Origin: an uncultured Treponema sp.
GTDB lineage: Bacteria > Spirochaetota > Spirochaetia > Treponematales > Treponemataceae
Length of the DNA: 14,892 nucleotides
Assembly (NCBI GenBank): GCA_937923945.1
Contig: CALDWC010000066.1
Location: 1-14,892, forward strand
Direction of reading: 5' to 3'
Of the stretch, positions 13,723-14,892 are shown one piece after another (the first letter of the stretch is position 1; each line of letters opens with the position of its first letter). Made by a program: the position numbers and the translations under genes. The notes beneath the pieces are model-generated. The model was not told the DNA's origin. It worked only from the letters and a program-made list of their open reading frames with translations, and did no database searches.

Positions 13723-14667
13723 ATGATTTTTCCTGGGTTGAAAAAATTAGGTCAAGAATTCGGTTTTAAGAATAACGGAACATATATATACGGATTTTTA
13801 GGTAATACCTATGTTGTGTTTGCAGACGGAGAGAATAAAAAAAATGTGTGGTTTAGATTTCCTCATAGTTTGGATGAAAGCGATAAACAAAAAATTAAAT
13901 CGTGGGAAAAAAAAGGCTATGCAAAAAACGTGGAGTTTTTAGAAGATCAATCTTTTGATGTGCGAATTACTTTCATGGAGTATTTTGTTCCTTTTAAAAT
14001 TGCAAAAATAAAAGAAGTTATTGAAGACATAACAAAATACAGCGCAGAAAAATATCCGCAAGCAAAACCGAAATGCTGCGGTGACAATTGTTTGTCATAT
14101 ACTAATCTCAATATTTATGAAGTTGACGGGATTCCTTTACCGATGTGTGCCGCATGTGCGCAAAAGTTGGAGCGCGATATTGAAGATATTTATGAACAAG
14201 AAAAACTCCAACCGAATAATTACCTGATAGGTTTTATTGCTGCTACAATTTTTTCCATCCCGGGAATTTTAGTGTCATTCTTTTTCTTTATGCTGGGAAA
14301 ACTTGCGGCTGTTGCAGGATTGGCTTACTATATTCTTGCACAAAAAGGATATGCTTGGGCAAAGGGAAAATATAACAAAATTGGTATCATTATTGTATCT
14401 TTAATCAGTCTTCTGTTTACGGCACTTGGAACATACATAAGCTATGTTGGGAGCGTTGTAAAAGAATTATTAAAAATTCCTGAAATGAAAACCCATCCGT
14501 TTGCCGATATTGTCAAAGCTGCCTTTGCGTTGGTACAAGAACCCGAACTGAAAAAAGAATTGCTTACTAATATTTATGTTTCATTATTTATCTGTGGAGT
14601 TTTCATCATCATATATGCGATTCAGTCATTGAAAGCTATCGAAAAAATAAAAGTGAAAAAACTATAA
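13723..14667 (+). CDS. Zinc-ribbon membrane protein with four predicted helices
   Basis: The 314-aa protein has a soluble N-terminal domain of about 110 residues (FGFKNNGTYIYGFLGNTYVV at 13-32; a WFRFPHSLDESDK stretch). A zinc-binding knuckle follows: C118/C119 and C123 with C142-x2-C145 (CCGDNCL ... CAAC). Four hydrophobic segments lie at about 166-188, 191-207, 219-243 and 283-304, ending in a basic tail (KIKVKKL). The order zinc knuckle plus short polytopic membrane part is seen in several uncharacterised envelope proteins. Its theme, zinc ribbon plus membrane, matches the SPFH operon across the YkgJ-like gene, but it has its own strong promoter and the opposite direction, so a functional link is only a guess. 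No family name is recalled with certainty. Confidence 0.75.
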   Translation: MIFPGLKKLGQEFGFKNNGTYIYGFLGNTYVVFADGENKKNVWFRFPHSLDESDKQKIKSWEKKGYAKNVEFLEDQSFDVRITFMEYFVPFKIAKIKEVIEDITKYSAEKYPQAKPKCCGDNCLSYTNLNIYEVDGIPLPMCAACAQKLERDIEDIYEQEKLQPNNYLIGFIAATIFSIPGILVSFFFFMLGKLAAVAGLAYYILAQKGYAWAKGKYNKIGIIIVSLISLLFTALGTYISYVGSVVKELLKIPEMKTHPFADIVKAAFALVQEPELKKELLTNIYVSLFICGVFIIIYAIQSLKAIEKIKVKKL

Positions 14668-14697
14668 AATGAAATAAGTATAAAATTAAACGGTTTG

Positions 14698-14723
14698 ACA
14701 AAATAAAAGATTTTAAAGGTGGG
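14698..14723 (+). repeat. 26-nt repeat, inverted relative to 12600-12625
   Basis: Second member of the inverted pair, 23 of 26 identical, with the exact 16-mer AGATTTTAAAGGTGGG at 14708-14723. It begins about 30 bases after the stop of the zinc-ribbon membrane gene and leads into the palindromic tail. Confidence 0.5.
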
Positions 14724-14770
14724 AACTGAACGACAACCGTAATTCTCGATTGAAGTAATCAGTGTCTCCC

Positions 14771-14892
14771 TAACGAGCCGCGCTATTTCAGCGGCGAAGT
14801 TAAACGTCCCTATGAAATCATCGGCTGAGCAAATGTCAATTTGCGAATGCGATGATTTTTCGCACGTTCGGAACGAAGTGAAAACGTGCACT
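14771..14892. repeat. Dispersed hairpin repeat, copy 2, with palindrome-rich tail
   Basis: 14779-14807 equals 57-85 at 28 of 29 positions in the same direction. The hairpin pairs GCCGC (14777-14781) with GCGGC. Beyond it are nested inverted repeats: AAATCATCG/CGATGATTT (14815-14858) enclosing GCAAAT/ATTTGC (14829-14844), then GCACGTT/AACGTGC (14862-14889) enclosing CGTTC-G-GAACG. A minus-strand reading frame covers this stretch, but it is explained by the repeat and should not be annotated as a gene. Confidence 0.6.

Noticed and set aside
14622..14891. 89-codon minus-strand reading frame
   Set aside because: It is explained by the palindromic repeat and by the antisense of the zinc-ribbon membrane gene's end; no ribosome binding site or conserved domain is seen.
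1..14892. CRISPR array, tRNA or rRNA genes
   Set aside because: No regularly spaced repeats, cloverleaf with a CCA-compatible acceptor, or conserved ribosomal segments were noticed by eye.

Overview
The window looks like accessory DNA from a Treponema-like spirochaete. This is inferred from moderately AT-rich coding style, strong GGAG-type ribosome binding sites, a Bacteroides/spirochaete-type HU-HIG histone-like remnant, and a short dispersed hairpin repeat read as FN(I/F)AAEIARLV at both ends. Genus level is a guess; species cannot be told from this window.

Left third (1-5014): a decayed island. It opens with the N-terminal half of an IS30-family transposase (minus strand) that runs into the dispersed hairpin repeat. 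Next come the 5'-truncated tail of an unknown gene, a frameshifted DUF6884-like gene, and an N-proximal piece of a type IIG (Eco57I-like) restriction-modification enzyme. A HindIII-like cassette follows (endonuclease plus methyltransferase), then a C-terminal tail that again looks like type IIG. The simplest reading is that the HindIII-like cassette replaced the middle of an older type IIG gene. The endonuclease itself carries an in-frame stop 28 codons before the natural end of its frame, so the cassette may be methylation-only. A gene of unknown function with a conserved-looking N-terminal half, a 5'-truncated HU-HIG gene and small coding-like fragments complete this part.

Centre (5187-12520): a compact six-gene minus-strand operon with a good sigma70-type promoter (12490-12518) and a perfect terminator hairpin (5187-5219). 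In transcription order: an SPFH/virion-core-like protein with three C-terminal zinc ribbons; a four-helix membrane protein with a cytoplasmic coiled coil; a 717-aa two-helix membrane protein with a long helical body and an acidic tail; two adjacent paralogous helical proteins; and a bactofilin-like beta-repeat protein. The last four genes are separated by no more than 14 bp or overlap. The set suggests a membrane-attached scaffold: SPFH raft protein, membrane anchors, paired helical partners and a bactofilin-like polymer. It recalls the SPFH-zinc-ribbon protein YdjI of the Bacillus PspA operon, but no PspA-like protein is visible here. This is the best candidate for an undescribed system in the window.

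Right part (12540-14892): an intergenic region holds a 50-bp near-identical copy of part of the operon's zinc-ribbon coding sequence inside a small chimeric reading frame, plus a long hairpin. Then come a YkgJ-type cysteine-cluster protein and a zinc-ribbon protein with four membrane helices (each with its own promoter), and a densely palindromic tail containing the second copy of the dispersed repeat.
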